From contig NZ_BSTJ01000002.1 in the NCBI RefSeq assembly GCF_030269445.1, forward strand, positions 682,001 through 746,000: DNA of 64,000 nt, written 5' to 3'. Under the pieces are notes generated by a model. That model made no database searches, was not told the origin of the DNA, and saw only the letters and a list, made by a program, of their open reading frames with translations. Below are positions 1 through 8,507 of this stretch, piece by piece (positions within the stretch are counted from its first letter, which is position 1; each line of letters starts with the position of its first letter). The position numbers were made by a program, and so were the translations under genes. Source of the stretch: Actinoallomurus iriomotensis. GTDB lineage: Bacteria > Actinomycetota > Actinomycetes > Streptosporangiales > Streptosporangiaceae.

Positions 1-1215
1 AACGTCGCCGTCACCCGCGCCCGGCAACGCATGGAGGTCATCTCCTCCATTTCCGGGGGCGCCATCCCGGAGAGCGATAACGCGAGCCGTAACCATTTCA
101 GGCGTTACCTGGACTACGCCGAACGCGGCCCTGCCGTCCTGGCCACGGCCCCCACCTCTGCGGAGACTGGCCCGGAGAGCCCCTTCGAGGAGTCGGTCCT
201 CGACACGCTCGAAGAGTGGGGATACGACGTCCAGCCGCAGGTGGGAGTCGCCGGCTACCGGATCGATCTCGCCGTACGGCACCCGGACCAGCCAGGCCGG
301 TATGCGATAGGCATCGAGTGCGATGGCGCCATGTACCACTCCTCGCGCGCCGCCCGTGACCGCGACCGGCTCCGCGAAGAAGTCCTGCGCGGCCTCGGGT
401 GGACACTGCACCGCATTTGGGGCACCGACTGGTACCGCGAGCGCCCCCAGGCCGAGCGGCGGCTGCGTACCGCCATCGACGAGGCGATCGACCGCATGCG
501 AGCGGAGACGACCTCATCGACTTCACCGAGTGGAGTCGTCGAGTCGACGCCCCTCCCGTCTGACGCACTTGCCGGCGTCGACGAACGCTTGGCCCCTCCG
601 GCATCGCGGGTGCGGATGGTAGCGGTGGACAGCGACACCGACGCACCGTGGGCCGTCCCTTATCGGCGAGCTCACCTCGACATCGTGGCGGGCGGGTTCT
701 CCATCCACCACCCGCAGGCGAGGCCAATGTTGATGCAGATGTTCCGCAGGGTGATCGAGGTCGAGGCTCCGATCACGCAGGATCTCCTTTTCCGCCGCGT
801 CGCCGACGCATGGGGCATCGGTCGGGTCGGGACACAGATCAGGGGTTTGATGCTCACCGCGCTGAAGACCTTCCTTCGGCAGAACGCCGATGTCGACCAG
901 ATCGCCCAGAAGCCGGCCGGCCATGTGATCACTCTTCGGGGCCGTAAGATCGTCCCCCGATTCAACACCGAGGACGTTTCCCGGCGTATCAGCGATGTCC
1001 CCGTAATCGAACGGGAGACGGCGCTGCTCCGTACCATCGAGGAGTCTCCCGGAATCACCGAAGAACAGCTGCGCAAGGAGGTGGCCCGGGTGTTCGGCTG
1101 GCGACGCATGGGCGGCGACATCAGGGCGGCATTCACCGACGACCTCACCGGCCTGGCCGGACGCGGCCTGATCGAAGGTCTTCCCGACCGCATCCGGATG
1201 GTCGCGGTCGGCTGA
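1..1215 (+). CDS. C-terminal part of a large SF1 helicase with Vsr-like nuclease and DUF3320 domains (5' end outside window)
   Basis: The frame is open from the first base, so the gene begins upstream. The first visible residues, NVAVTRARQR, match motif VI of superfamily 1 helicases. Residues about 60-160 look like a Vsr/MTES_1575-type PD-(D/E)xK nuclease: FEES, RIDLAV and IGIECDG supply the expected acidic residues. Residues about 220-400 resemble DUF3320 (WAVPYRRAHL, then paired winged-helix-like repeats each containing a WG or GW core). In known proteins this order forms the tail of very large DUF4011-helicase-nuclease proteins that act on DNA and are often found in accessory regions. A defence role is inference from architecture and neighbours. 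The C-terminus is intact with a normal TGA stop. Confidence 0.8.
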   Translation, partial: NVAVTRARQRMEVISSISGGAIPESDNASRNHFRRYLDYAERGPAVLATAPTSAETGPESPFEESVLDTLEEWGYDVQPQVGVAGYRIDLAVRHPDQPGRYAIGIECDGAMYHSSRAARDRDRLREEVLRGLGWTLHRIWGTDWYRERPQAERRLRTAIDEAIDRMRAETTSSTSPSGVVESTPLPSDALAGVDERLAPPASRVRMVAVDSDTDAPWAVPYRRAHLDIVAGGFSIHHPQARPMLMQMFRRVIEVEAPITQDLLFRRVADAWGIGRVGTQIRGLMLTALKTFLRQNADVDQIAQKPAGHVITLRGRKIVPRFNTEDVSRRISDVPVIERETALLRTIEESPGITEEQLRKEVARVFGWRRMGGDIRAAFTDDLTGLAGRGLIEGLPDRIRMVAVG

Positions 1216-1282
1216 GTTCGGTCACCGGTGTGACTGATTCTGGCCGATATGGGAAAGCGCGGTCGGGCGTGCCTACCACGCC

Positions 1283-2033
1283 CTAGGTGTTCTGTCCCGT
1301 CAGGTTGGGGACGCGGCTGGCGGGTGGTCGGCCTCCTAGCGCGGTGTGTGCGCGGTGGTGATTGTAGGTATGCAGCCAATGGGGAAGGCTTGGCGTCGTT
1401 CGGTCTCTGATCGGCAGGGGCGGGTGTAGGCCCATTCTTCGAGCAGGGTTCGGTTGAAGCGCTCGACCTTGCCGTTGGTTTGTTGCAGGCAGGGGCGGGC
1501 ACGTTTCTGGGTGATGCCGGTCGCGGCCAGGGCGTCGCGCCAGGGGTGGAATTTGCAGCAGGCGCCGTTATCAGTGAGTACACGGGTGACGGTGATGCCG
1601 GCTAAGGTGAAGAAGTCTTGGGTGCGGATCCAGAAGGCGGCGACGGTGTGTTTGCGTTCGTCGGGGAGGATCTCGCTGTAGGCCAGGCGGGAGTGGTCAT
1701 TGACGACGGTGTGGATGTAGCTGTAGCCGGCCCCCAACGGGTCTTGCGTCCCTTCGGACGGCCCAGGGTCTTGTGTCCGCTGCCGTCGGGGATGTTGCCG
1801 AGCTTCTTGATGTTCATGTGCACCAGCTCACCGGGTACGGCGCGTTCATGCCGTCGGATCACCCGTCCGGTCGCGCGGTCCATCCAGCTCAGCCGGTTGA
1901 GGCGGTAGCGGACCAGGACCCGGTGCACGGTGGCGGGGTTCAGCCGCGACAAGGCGGTGATCCGGGCCGGGCCCCACTGGCGTCGGGGTACGCCGGTGGC
2001 TGGTGACCTACATGTTCGTGCCGCTCCGGCCAT
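1283..2033 (-). pseudogene. Decayed IS481-family transposase
   Basis: Pieces of one transposase lie in different minus-strand frames. The upstream piece has a helix-turn-helix and linker (STVHRVLV-like core, then LNRLSWMDRATGRVIRRHE and PGELVHMNIKKLG). The middle piece has the rve integrase core (TVVNDHSRLAYSE, RVLTDNGA, QTNGKVERFNRTLLEEWAY) with the D-D-E residues still visible. The last piece, read in a third frame, ends WLHTYNHHRAHTALGGRPP and LTGQNT, the usual IS481 tail. Frame changes fall near 1735 and 1385. The first roughly 60 residues are missing. No intact terminal inverted repeats were recognised, so the element is an immobile remnant. Confidence 0.8.
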
Positions 2034-2038
2034 GCATT

Positions 2039-2203
2039 CTAAGCTGAGCCGCAGAGTGCGGCCTCTCCATTAGCGTGGCGGTGCGACCCCGACCTCTCCC
2101 AGGCCAGGCCTCCATCGATGGTCTTGTAGGTCAGCTCCAGAGCGTCGGAACCTTGCCACTGCGCCGCGATCACCGAGACCGTCTCGCCGGGTACGACCCC
2201 GGC
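2039..2203 (-). pseudogene. Short helicase-like remnant next to the IS fragment
   Basis: A stretch reading VPGETVSVIAAQWQGSDALE followed by LTYKTIDGG resembles the beta-strand-rich segment that precedes the core of large bacterial SNF2/DUF3883-type helicases. Nothing recognisable follows in frame, so at most a fragment survives, perhaps cut when the neighbouring IS481 element inserted. The assignment rests on pattern recollection over about 35 residues and is weak. The remaining stretch up to the SNF2 start, about 175 bases, shows no convincing gene. Confidence 0.25.
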
Positions 2204-2378
2204 CACACCCGTACACTGGACAGGAGATCCTCGATCCTCACCCGCTACCTCCCGAGCACGACATTTCTGGAAAGTACGGTATCGGCGCTGGTCGTAGCCT
2301 TGAAGGTCGCATTCCCCGTCGTTGGTTTCTGCTTTACCATCATTCACGATGACCCGTCGACCTTCTCCGTGGCGAGGC

Positions 2379-5042
2379 ATGAACAAAACAGAGCGCGAAC
2401 AGATTCGTCACCTCGTAGCGGATTTCCAGCGATGGAGTAAGCGAGCCTCGGACGTACGGGCCTGGCACCACGCCGTCCGGAACGCCGCCGACAGCGACGA
2501 GCAGAATCTGCACGCACGCAGCCTCCTGATCGATCGGGCGGGCGAGTCCGCCTGGCGGGTGGTGCCCCTCGGCAAGGAGGACCTCGGGGTCGTCCGGCGC
2601 CTTCGGGAGCGCGCGCACCTGCCGGTGACGACAGCCGGTGACCAGGCCCTGCTGCGGCTGCTCACCAACGAGGTATCCCACGCCCTCGCCGACGTGGCCC
2701 CCGCGCTCGGCGTACGTCGCTTCTTCACCGGGTCGGCGAAGAAAGGCACGGCCGAGGAGGCGGCTGAGTTCCTGCGCCGTCGGCATCCGATGGTCATCGG
2801 GAACGACGGACCGCGGCGTCTGGAGCAGCTCGGTGTCTTCATCGCGCCCGTCGACGGGGCGGAACCCGGATTCGGCGCACTGCTCGATCCGGCCCTTCGC
2901 TTCGACCTCCTCCCGAGGCCGAGTGCTCCGGCGCCCGAGCTCCTCGACCGGTCCGCCGTCGACGGCCTGGCCGAGGCACTGGACACCATCGACCGCGTCG
3001 TCGCGGGTGAAGCCTCGTACCGCTCGGCCTCGCGCGATGCGGCCCAGCAGGTCCGAGTCGCCGAGGTCCAGCGGATCCTGACGGAGATGCCGGTCGAGGC
3101 GTTGAAGGCCGTCACCCGCGAACGCCTCCGGCTGGGCGCGCTCACCGAGGTGGGCATCCGTACGGTGCAGGAGGTGCTGATCTGGGATGCCTCCCTGCAG
3201 ACGCTCCCGGGTATCGGGGAGACCTCGGCACGGCGCATGCTCGGAGCCGCGCAGACGCTCTGGCGGACGACGTACGACGAGATGCCCGTCCGCATCGACG
3301 TCGACAACCGGCATCCGGAGACGACCGAGCTGCTGCGCCGCCTCACCGAATGGGACGCGTGCCGGCAGACACGTGGTGCGGCGGCCGACCTTGAGCGTGC
3401 GGCCGAGCTCGCGCCGTTGCGTACGGCGATCGGCCGCAAGACGAGTCATCTCCTGGTGATCCCGACGAGAACGCTCGCGGCCGCAGGCCTGCGCGAGAGC
3501 ATCCAGATCGTCGAGCGGCGCGCCGAACTGCTCGGCGCCTCCTCCGTATCCCGCCGCGGCAAGAGCGTCTCCGTGGATCCGTGGGAGGACTTCCTCGCCC
3601 GGCCCGCCGACTACTTCGCCATGCTCTCCGAGCTCGGTTTCATCGCCGAGGACGAGGACGCGGTCCACGGCGATCTCCCAGAGGAGATCATCAAGGCCGT
3701 ACGCGACCAGGCGCTCAGCGGGGAGCACCTGACCGCCTCACTGCGCGGGTACCAGAGCTTCGCGGCACGCTTCGCCCTCGTCCAGCGCAAGGTGATCATC
3801 GGGGACGAGATGGGCTTGGGTAAGTCCGTGGAGGCCCTGGCCGTACTCGCCCATCTGCGCAGCCGAGGTGAGACGCACTTCCTCGTCGTCTGCCCGGCCG
3901 CGGTGGTGACCAACTGGATCCGCGAGGTGGGCGACAAGTCGAAGCTTCGGGGGCACCGGGTCCACGGGCCGGAGCGTGACCGCGCGGCTCGGGCCTGGGT
4001 ACGCGATGGCGGGGTCGCCGTCACGACGTACGAGACCTTGGCGTGGTGGGAGTCGGCCCTGCCGAAGGTCCGCGATCTGGCATGCGTCGTGGTCGACGAG
4101 GCGCACTACATCAAGAATCCGGAGGCCCAGCGGACGATCAGGACCAACAACGTCATCGCGCACTGCGACCGCGCGATTCTCCTCACCGGCACGCCGCTGG
4201 AGAACAGAGTCGACGAGTTCCGCAACCTGGCGTCGTACGTCCGTCCCGACCTCGTCGTCGACGCCACGGATCTGTCGCCGAGGACGTTCCGGCGGCAGAT
4301 CGCGCCCGCGTACCTTCGCAGGAACCAGGAGGACGTGCTGACCGAGCTGCCCGAGCTCATCGAGGTCGAGGAATGGCTGCCCATGTCCGCGGCGGACGCT
4401 TCTCACTACCGTGCCGCCGTCGAGCGTTCGAACTTCATGGAGATGCGACAGGCGGCCATGCTCCGAGGACTCCGGTCCGAGAAGATGCGACGGCTCATTG
4501 AGATCGTCCGCGAGGCTGAGGCTAACGCGCGGCGGGTCATCGTGTTCTCCTATTTCAGGGAGGTACTGGACCTGGTCGCCCGGTCGCTGCCGGGGCCGGT
4601 GTTCGGGCCTCTGACGGGATCGGTGCCGGCGAACCAACGGCAGCAGATGGTGGACGAGTTCTCGTCGGCCGAACACGGAGCCGTTCTGGTCTCCCAGATC
4701 ATGGCCGGCGGCGTCGGGCTCAACATCCAGTCCGCATCGGTCGTCGTCATCTGTGAGCCTCAGCTCAAGCCCACCGCCGAGGCCCAAGCCGTCGCCCGCG
4801 CACACCGGATGGGACAGGTGCAGTCGGTGCAGGTCCACCGGCTGTTGTCCGAAGACGGCGTCGACCAGCGGATCGTCGAGTTGCTGGCCGGGAAGAAGCG
4901 GCTGTTCGACGACTTCGCCCGGGTCAGCGACATGGCCGACTCCACGCCCGAAGCGGTGGACCTGTCCGAGGCCGAGCTCGTCCGCCAGGTCGTGGCCGCT
5001 GAACGCCAGCGTCTCGTCGAGCGTGCCTCCGCCGAGAACTGA
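2379..5042 (+). CDS. SNF2-family DEAD/DEAH-box helicase/ATPase
   Basis: The protein has 887 residues. The N-terminal 270 are unassigned, followed by a helix-hairpin-helix-like patch (LQTLPGIGETSARRML). The SNF2 core begins near residue 455 with LRGYQ, Walker A GDEMGLGKS at about 475-483, VCPAAVVTNW, the DEAH box in VVDEAHYIKN at 573-576, LTGTPLEN, and in the second lobe VFSYFREVLD, GGVGLNIQSA and QAVARAHRMGQ. These are the canonical SNF2 motifs for ATP-driven DNA translocation or remodelling. ATG at 2379 is preferred over one at 2322 because GGCGAGG lies just upstream and the earlier frame overlaps the helicase remnant. With the upstream helicase-nuclease it may belong to a DNA-transaction or defence cluster, which is inference. 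Confidence 0.9.
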   Translation: MNKTEREQIRHLVADFQRWSKRASDVRAWHHAVRNAADSDEQNLHARSLLIDRAGESAWRVVPLGKEDLGVVRRLRERAHLPVTTAGDQALLRLLTNEVSHALADVAPALGVRRFFTGSAKKGTAEEAAEFLRRRHPMVIGNDGPRRLEQLGVFIAPVDGAEPGFGALLDPALRFDLLPRPSAPAPELLDRSAVDGLAEALDTIDRVVAGEASYRSASRDAAQQVRVAEVQRILTEMPVEALKAVTRERLRLGALTEVGIRTVQEVLIWDASLQTLPGIGETSARRMLGAAQTLWRTTYDEMPVRIDVDNRHPETTELLRRLTEWDACRQTRGAAADLERAAELAPLRTAIGRKTSHLLVIPTRTLAAAGLRESIQIVERRAELLGASSVSRRGKSVSVDPWEDFLARPADYFAMLSELGFIAEDEDAVHGDLPEEIIKAVRDQALSGEHLTASLRGYQSFAARFALVQRKVIIGDEMGLGKSVEALAVLAHLRSRGETHFLVVCPAAVVTNWIREVGDKSKLRGHRVHGPERDRAARAWVRDGGVAVTTYETLAWWESALPKVRDLACVVVDEAHYIKNPEAQRTIRTNNVIAHCDRAILLTGTPLENRVDEFRNLASYVRPDLVVDATDLSPRTFRRQIAPAYLRRNQEDVLTELPELIEVEEWLPMSAADASHYRAAVERSNFMEMRQAAMLRGLRSEKMRRLIEIVREAEANARRVIVFSYFREVLDLVARSLPGPVFGPLTGSVPANQRQQMVDEFSSAEHGAVLVSQIMAGGVGLNIQSASVVVICEPQLKPTAEAQAVARAHRMGQVQSVQVHRLLSEDGVDQRIVELLAGKKRLFDDFARVSDMADSTPEAVDLSEAELVRQVVAAERQRLVERASAEN

Positions 5043-5317
5043 GCCTCAACGCGCATCGTGGGCTGTGTCGAGCGGCTTCGCGGCCGGATTTGAACGGTGA
5101 CAACCTCGTAGCCGTACGCGACACAATAGCCTGAACGGGCATCTCTGCACTCGGGGCAACGGACGGTGGCGATGGATCCTTCTAAACCGGCTGACCCTCG
5201 CGCGCTCGGGGACATCGAGCTGCACGGGGTTCGCGGTGAAACGCCGCCGCCACGGTGATCTACGCGCAAACGAGGCGGCGAGAAACCACTGGTCGTGTTA
5301 TGAGAAGCCGGTGAGCT

Positions 5318-6757
5318 ATGCCTGTTGATCGCATCGGCGATTCCACAGATGATTCCGTCGAGACGGACATAGAGCAGCGCGGTGAGGATCGGCGTCCGCC
5401 ACCCGATCGACCAGGCGCTGAAGGCTATCCGTCACGAGCGGAAAGCAGGGCCGCCGCTGCGGCAGCCAACAAAGACGTTACACAGAACTCCGACCAAGCT
5501 CCTATTAGGGACGAGGCAGATTCCGCCTCTGCGGGCGACACTATCGAGCCTTCCGACCCCGCAGACAAGCACGACGACGCGGGAGAAGCACAGTCGGAAG
5601 CTGATGGGGCAGCAACCGAGGTGGATTCGCCCAGCACCGGAGAGACTGAAACCGATTCGCCAGCACTAGCCGAGTCTCGTGCCGAGAGACGGATCGAAGA
5701 CGGGGGCTTCACCGCTATCTCCGGCGAGGGAGTGTCCGATGACACTGCTTGTGCGGCTGATCTGACAGATCCTGCGGTCGAAAGAAGTCTACTTGACCGC
5801 CTTAAACAGGCGGCTGCGAAGCTCGACAGGAGCGACAGCCCTCAAGAGATATCTGGCATCGTTGACCGACCCGACTTTCAGGATCCCGGAGAGCATCCCG
5901 ATACGGTACCGGATCGCTACGGTCAGCCACTGGATCGTTCGGACGGTACTCGAAGGCCACTGTTCGACGGTGATCCAAGCCGTGAACAGACTAAGCAGGG
6001 CCGGCTTCAGGATTGTGGCATCATTTCAGTTCTCGGCGCTGTCGCCGGTCACCGACCAGAGGCGATCCGCAACTGTGTAAGTGAAACCAGCGACGGCAAC
6101 TATGAAGTCCAGCTCCATGAAGCGAAGTTTTCGGCTTCTCGCCTACGATACGAGCCGACAGGGCGAACGATCACACTGACCGTTACTCCCGACCTGCCCG
6201 TTTTCAACGATGAGCCGACCAAGCCCGCCTTCGCTGATTCGGGCGACACCGAGGCCGCTTGGTGCCCTGTGCTCGAAAAAGCGATCGCTGGCAGCGATCG
6301 CACTTGGAGCGATGAGCGTCGTGACAAGTGGGAACAACGTTGGAGGGTGCAGAGCGGTCGGGACGGTGCCCCCAGCGGCTACGTGCGACTTCATCAAGGC
6401 AGTAACGCGAGCGAACGAGCAGAACTACTCACCCAGCTCACCGGGACGCCCGCAAAGACTTGGGAATTTCCCACCGAATATGACCGCAACGGCCGCAGCC
6501 CCGGCCGACAAATACTGGAAGAATTCCGAAATATACTTGCCGACAACAAACCGATCCTCGTAGGCACCAGAAGCAAGCACAGAAACGAGGGCGAGCTAAT
6601 TAAGGACCTCAAAGACGGGCATGCCTACGAGGTCACCAAAATCGACGATAGCAATCGAGTTCATCTACGAAACCCTTGGAACAACTTCCAGCCAGAACCG
6701 CTCACCATCAAGGAATTTAGAGAAAACATCCGGCCCAGCTACAGCACTTTGGAGTAA
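5318..6757 (+). CDS. Calpain-like cysteine protease with long acidic N-terminal region (module copy 1)
   Basis: A 479-residue protein whose second half carries calpain (peptidase C2) landmarks. The catalytic-cysteine segment is TKQGRLQDCGIISVLGAVAG with Cys233. AAWCPVLEKAIAG matches the calpain WxPLLEKA motif. The His/Asn segment is DGHAYEVTKID...RNPWN with His435 and Asn452. All three catalytic residues are present, although the usual Trp after the cysteine is Gly. Residues 1-150 are acidic and low complexity, with an Ala-rich DRPGAEGYPSR element near residue 30. No signal peptide or membrane segment is visible. A line-by-line count gives 32/60 G+C at 5461-5520 and again at 6541-6600, far below neighbouring genes. 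A small gene follows after 2 bases. Substrate and role are unknown. Confidence 0.75.
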   Translation: MPVDRIGDSTDDSVETDIEQRGEDRRPPPDRPGAEGYPSRAESRAAAAAANKDVTQNSDQAPIRDEADSASAGDTIEPSDPADKHDDAGEAQSEADGAATEVDSPSTGETETDSPALAESRAERRIEDGGFTAISGEGVSDDTACAADLTDPAVERSLLDRLKQAAAKLDRSDSPQEISGIVDRPDFQDPGEHPDTVPDRYGQPLDRSDGTRRPLFDGDPSREQTKQGRLQDCGIISVLGAVAGHRPEAIRNCVSETSDGNYEVQLHEAKFSASRLRYEPTGRTITLTVTPDLPVFNDEPTKPAFADSGDTEAAWCPVLEKAIAGSDRTWSDERRDKWEQRWRVQSGRDGAPSGYVRLHQGSNASERAELLTQLTGTPAKTWEFPTEYDRNGRSPGRQILEEFRNILADNKPILVGTRSKHRNEGELIKDLKDGHAYEVTKIDDSNRVHLRNPWNNFQPEPLTIKEFRENIRPSYSTLE

Positions 6758-6759
6758 TT

Positions 6760-7014
6760 ATGAGTTCAGACAGCATTACTCTTCGCAATGGCCTTCAAGC
6801 TAACGTCAGTATCGGCAGTTTCGCCATAATCAACGTTGATGCACGCGAAGGTCATCCCCTCGTGGTCCGACTTGGGGTAGTCGACGACGAGGAGCATCGG
6901 TACAACCTCCACCCCGGCGACACCTTCCCTGTGAGAGATCAGACGTGGAAGCTTGACCGTGTCGAAAATCCCGGCAGCCCGGATTGGACCATCGTTCTAA
7001 CTAGAGTCGAGTGA
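6760..7014 (+). CDS. Small partner of the calpain-like protease (copy 1)
   Basis: An 84-residue soluble protein beginning just after the protease stop, so almost certainly co-transcribed and perhaps translationally coupled. It has alternating short beta strands and a highly conserved block, GDTFPVRDQTWKLDRVE, then DWTIVLTRVE at the C-terminus. The same block recurs nearly unchanged in the second copy at 21.5 kb, while the N-terminal half diverges. It may belong to the small actinobacterial DUF6406-type proteins, an uncertain recollection. It has no catalytic motif or export signal. An inhibitor, immunity or substrate-recruiting role is inferred only from pairing and spacing. Confidence 0.75.
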   Translation: MSSDSITLRNGLQANVSIGSFAIINVDAREGHPLVVRLGVVDDEEHRYNLHPGDTFPVRDQTWKLDRVENPGSPDWTIVLTRVE

Positions 7015-7083
7015 CGCGGAGGCCCGCATTTCGAGCTCGCCGCATAATGACAAACGCGACGATCACTCATCTGTGTAACGGGG

Positions 7084-8272
7084 CTAATCCAGGTCGGTCT
7101 GCCAGAGGTCAGGGCCGAAGACCTCGTAGTGGATGTCGCCGGGTGCGAAATCCCGCGCCAGGAGCTCCGCTCGCAGAGCGCGCATGAAAGGCAGCGGACC
7201 GCAGAGGTAGTAGATCGCGTTGTCCGGCAGGTCGACCGCCGAGAGATCCATGGTCCCGTGGAAGACGCCGTTCACCGGTTCAATGCTGTGAGCGTCGTTC
7301 TCGTACCAGACGTACAGCTCCGCGTGCGGCAGTTCCACGACGTCGTTGACCACCTGGCGGCGCAGCGGGAAGACGGCCTCCTCCAGGTCGGCATCGAGCA
7401 TCGTGATGGGCGGTCTGGACTCGGCCTGCGCGAGGTGGGAGAGCGTCCCGGCCATCGGCGTGACGCCGATTCCCGCCGAGGCGAAGACGACCGGTCGCCC
7501 GGAGTCGTCGAGCACGACGTTCCCGTACGGGAGGGACAGCGTCAGCATGTCGCCCACGTCCACCGAATCGTGCAGGAGCGTCGACATCTCGCCCGGTGGC
7601 CGGCCGTCGCCTCCCTCGACCCGTTTGACCGAGAACTGGCGGTGAGCCCCGTCGTCGGCTCGGGTCAGGTTGTACTGGCGCGGTTGGAGTACCCATCCGG
7701 CATCCGCAGCCGGACCGTGACGTACTGGCCGGGCAGTCGATGCGCTTCACCACGAAGGTGACGACGTCCCGGGTCTCCCGGAGCTTCTTCTCCACCTCCC
7801 ATGGTCGCCACACGGTCTCCGGCGTGACGCCGCGCGCGCCGTACAGGCCGCGTTCCTCGTGGATGAGGCTGTGGGCAATCAGCCAGTACACCTCGTTCCA
7901 GGCCCCGGCGACCTCCGGGGTGGCGGCCTGGCCCAGGGTGTCGGCGATCGCCCACATCAGGTGATGGTTGACGATCTGGTACTGATCGGGACGGATGCCG
8001 AGGGACGCGTGCTTGTGCGCGATCCGGGAGAGCAGGTGCTCCGGCGTTCGCTCCGGGGTCTCCAGCAGTTTGGTGGCGTACGCCGCGACCGAACCGGCCG
8101 GTGCCCGTTGCTGCTCCCCGCTCGCCTGGTTCCCGCGGTTGAAGACGCCGTCCAGGAGTTCGGGGTGAGCGCTGAACATGTGCTCGTAGAAGCGTTCGGC
8201 GATCTCACCGATGTGCTCGGTGACCACCGGGAGCGTCGCCTCGACGACGCGCCCAGATTTGTTCGAGAGCAT
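7084..8272 (-). pseudogene. hmp: Flavohemoglobin (nitric oxide dioxygenase), interrupted by two frameshifts
   Basis: The protein is a classic flavohemoglobin. An N-terminal globin (MLSNKSGRVVEATLP, FNRGNQASGEQQ, the proximal-histidine region IAHKHASLGI) is followed by the FAD domain (LPGQYVTVRLRMPDG, LQPRQYNLTRADDG, QFSVKRVEGG) and the NAD domain (VFASAGIGVTPMAG, YYLCGPLPFMRAL, HYEVFGPDLW). Such enzymes detoxify NO to nitrate using NAD(P)H. The reading frame changes near 7738 and again near 7693. Both changes fit loss of one base, and restoring them would give about 396 residues, the normal family length. The start has a good GGGAGG six bases upstream. Either the gene is dead or these are sequence errors. 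Confidence 0.85.
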
Positions 8273-8507
8273 GACGGCCTCCCTCAACGGTGCCAGGCCG
8301 AGCGCAGACCAGGCAGTGGCTGGATCCGCGCCGTCTCTTTTCGACCTCAACCGAACAGGGCCGCTCACCTGCGACTTCCCCCCCGCAGGTCGAGACCCGG
8401 CCCGTCCTCCGAGAACGACCGGCCGGAGTCGGCCAGTCTCCCCCGTCCACGTTTCCGTCGCCGGCGGCGATATCCCAGGCGTGGGGGAGGATGAGCACGT
8501 ACGGCGG

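Noticed and set aside
5043-5269. A possible small minus-strand protein with CPECRDARSGYC followed by VAYGYEVVTV between the SNF2 and protease genes
   Set aside because: The Cys pattern is attractive, but the frame has no clear ribosome-binding site, runs into the antisense of the SNF2 gene and has no recognised family; not enough support.
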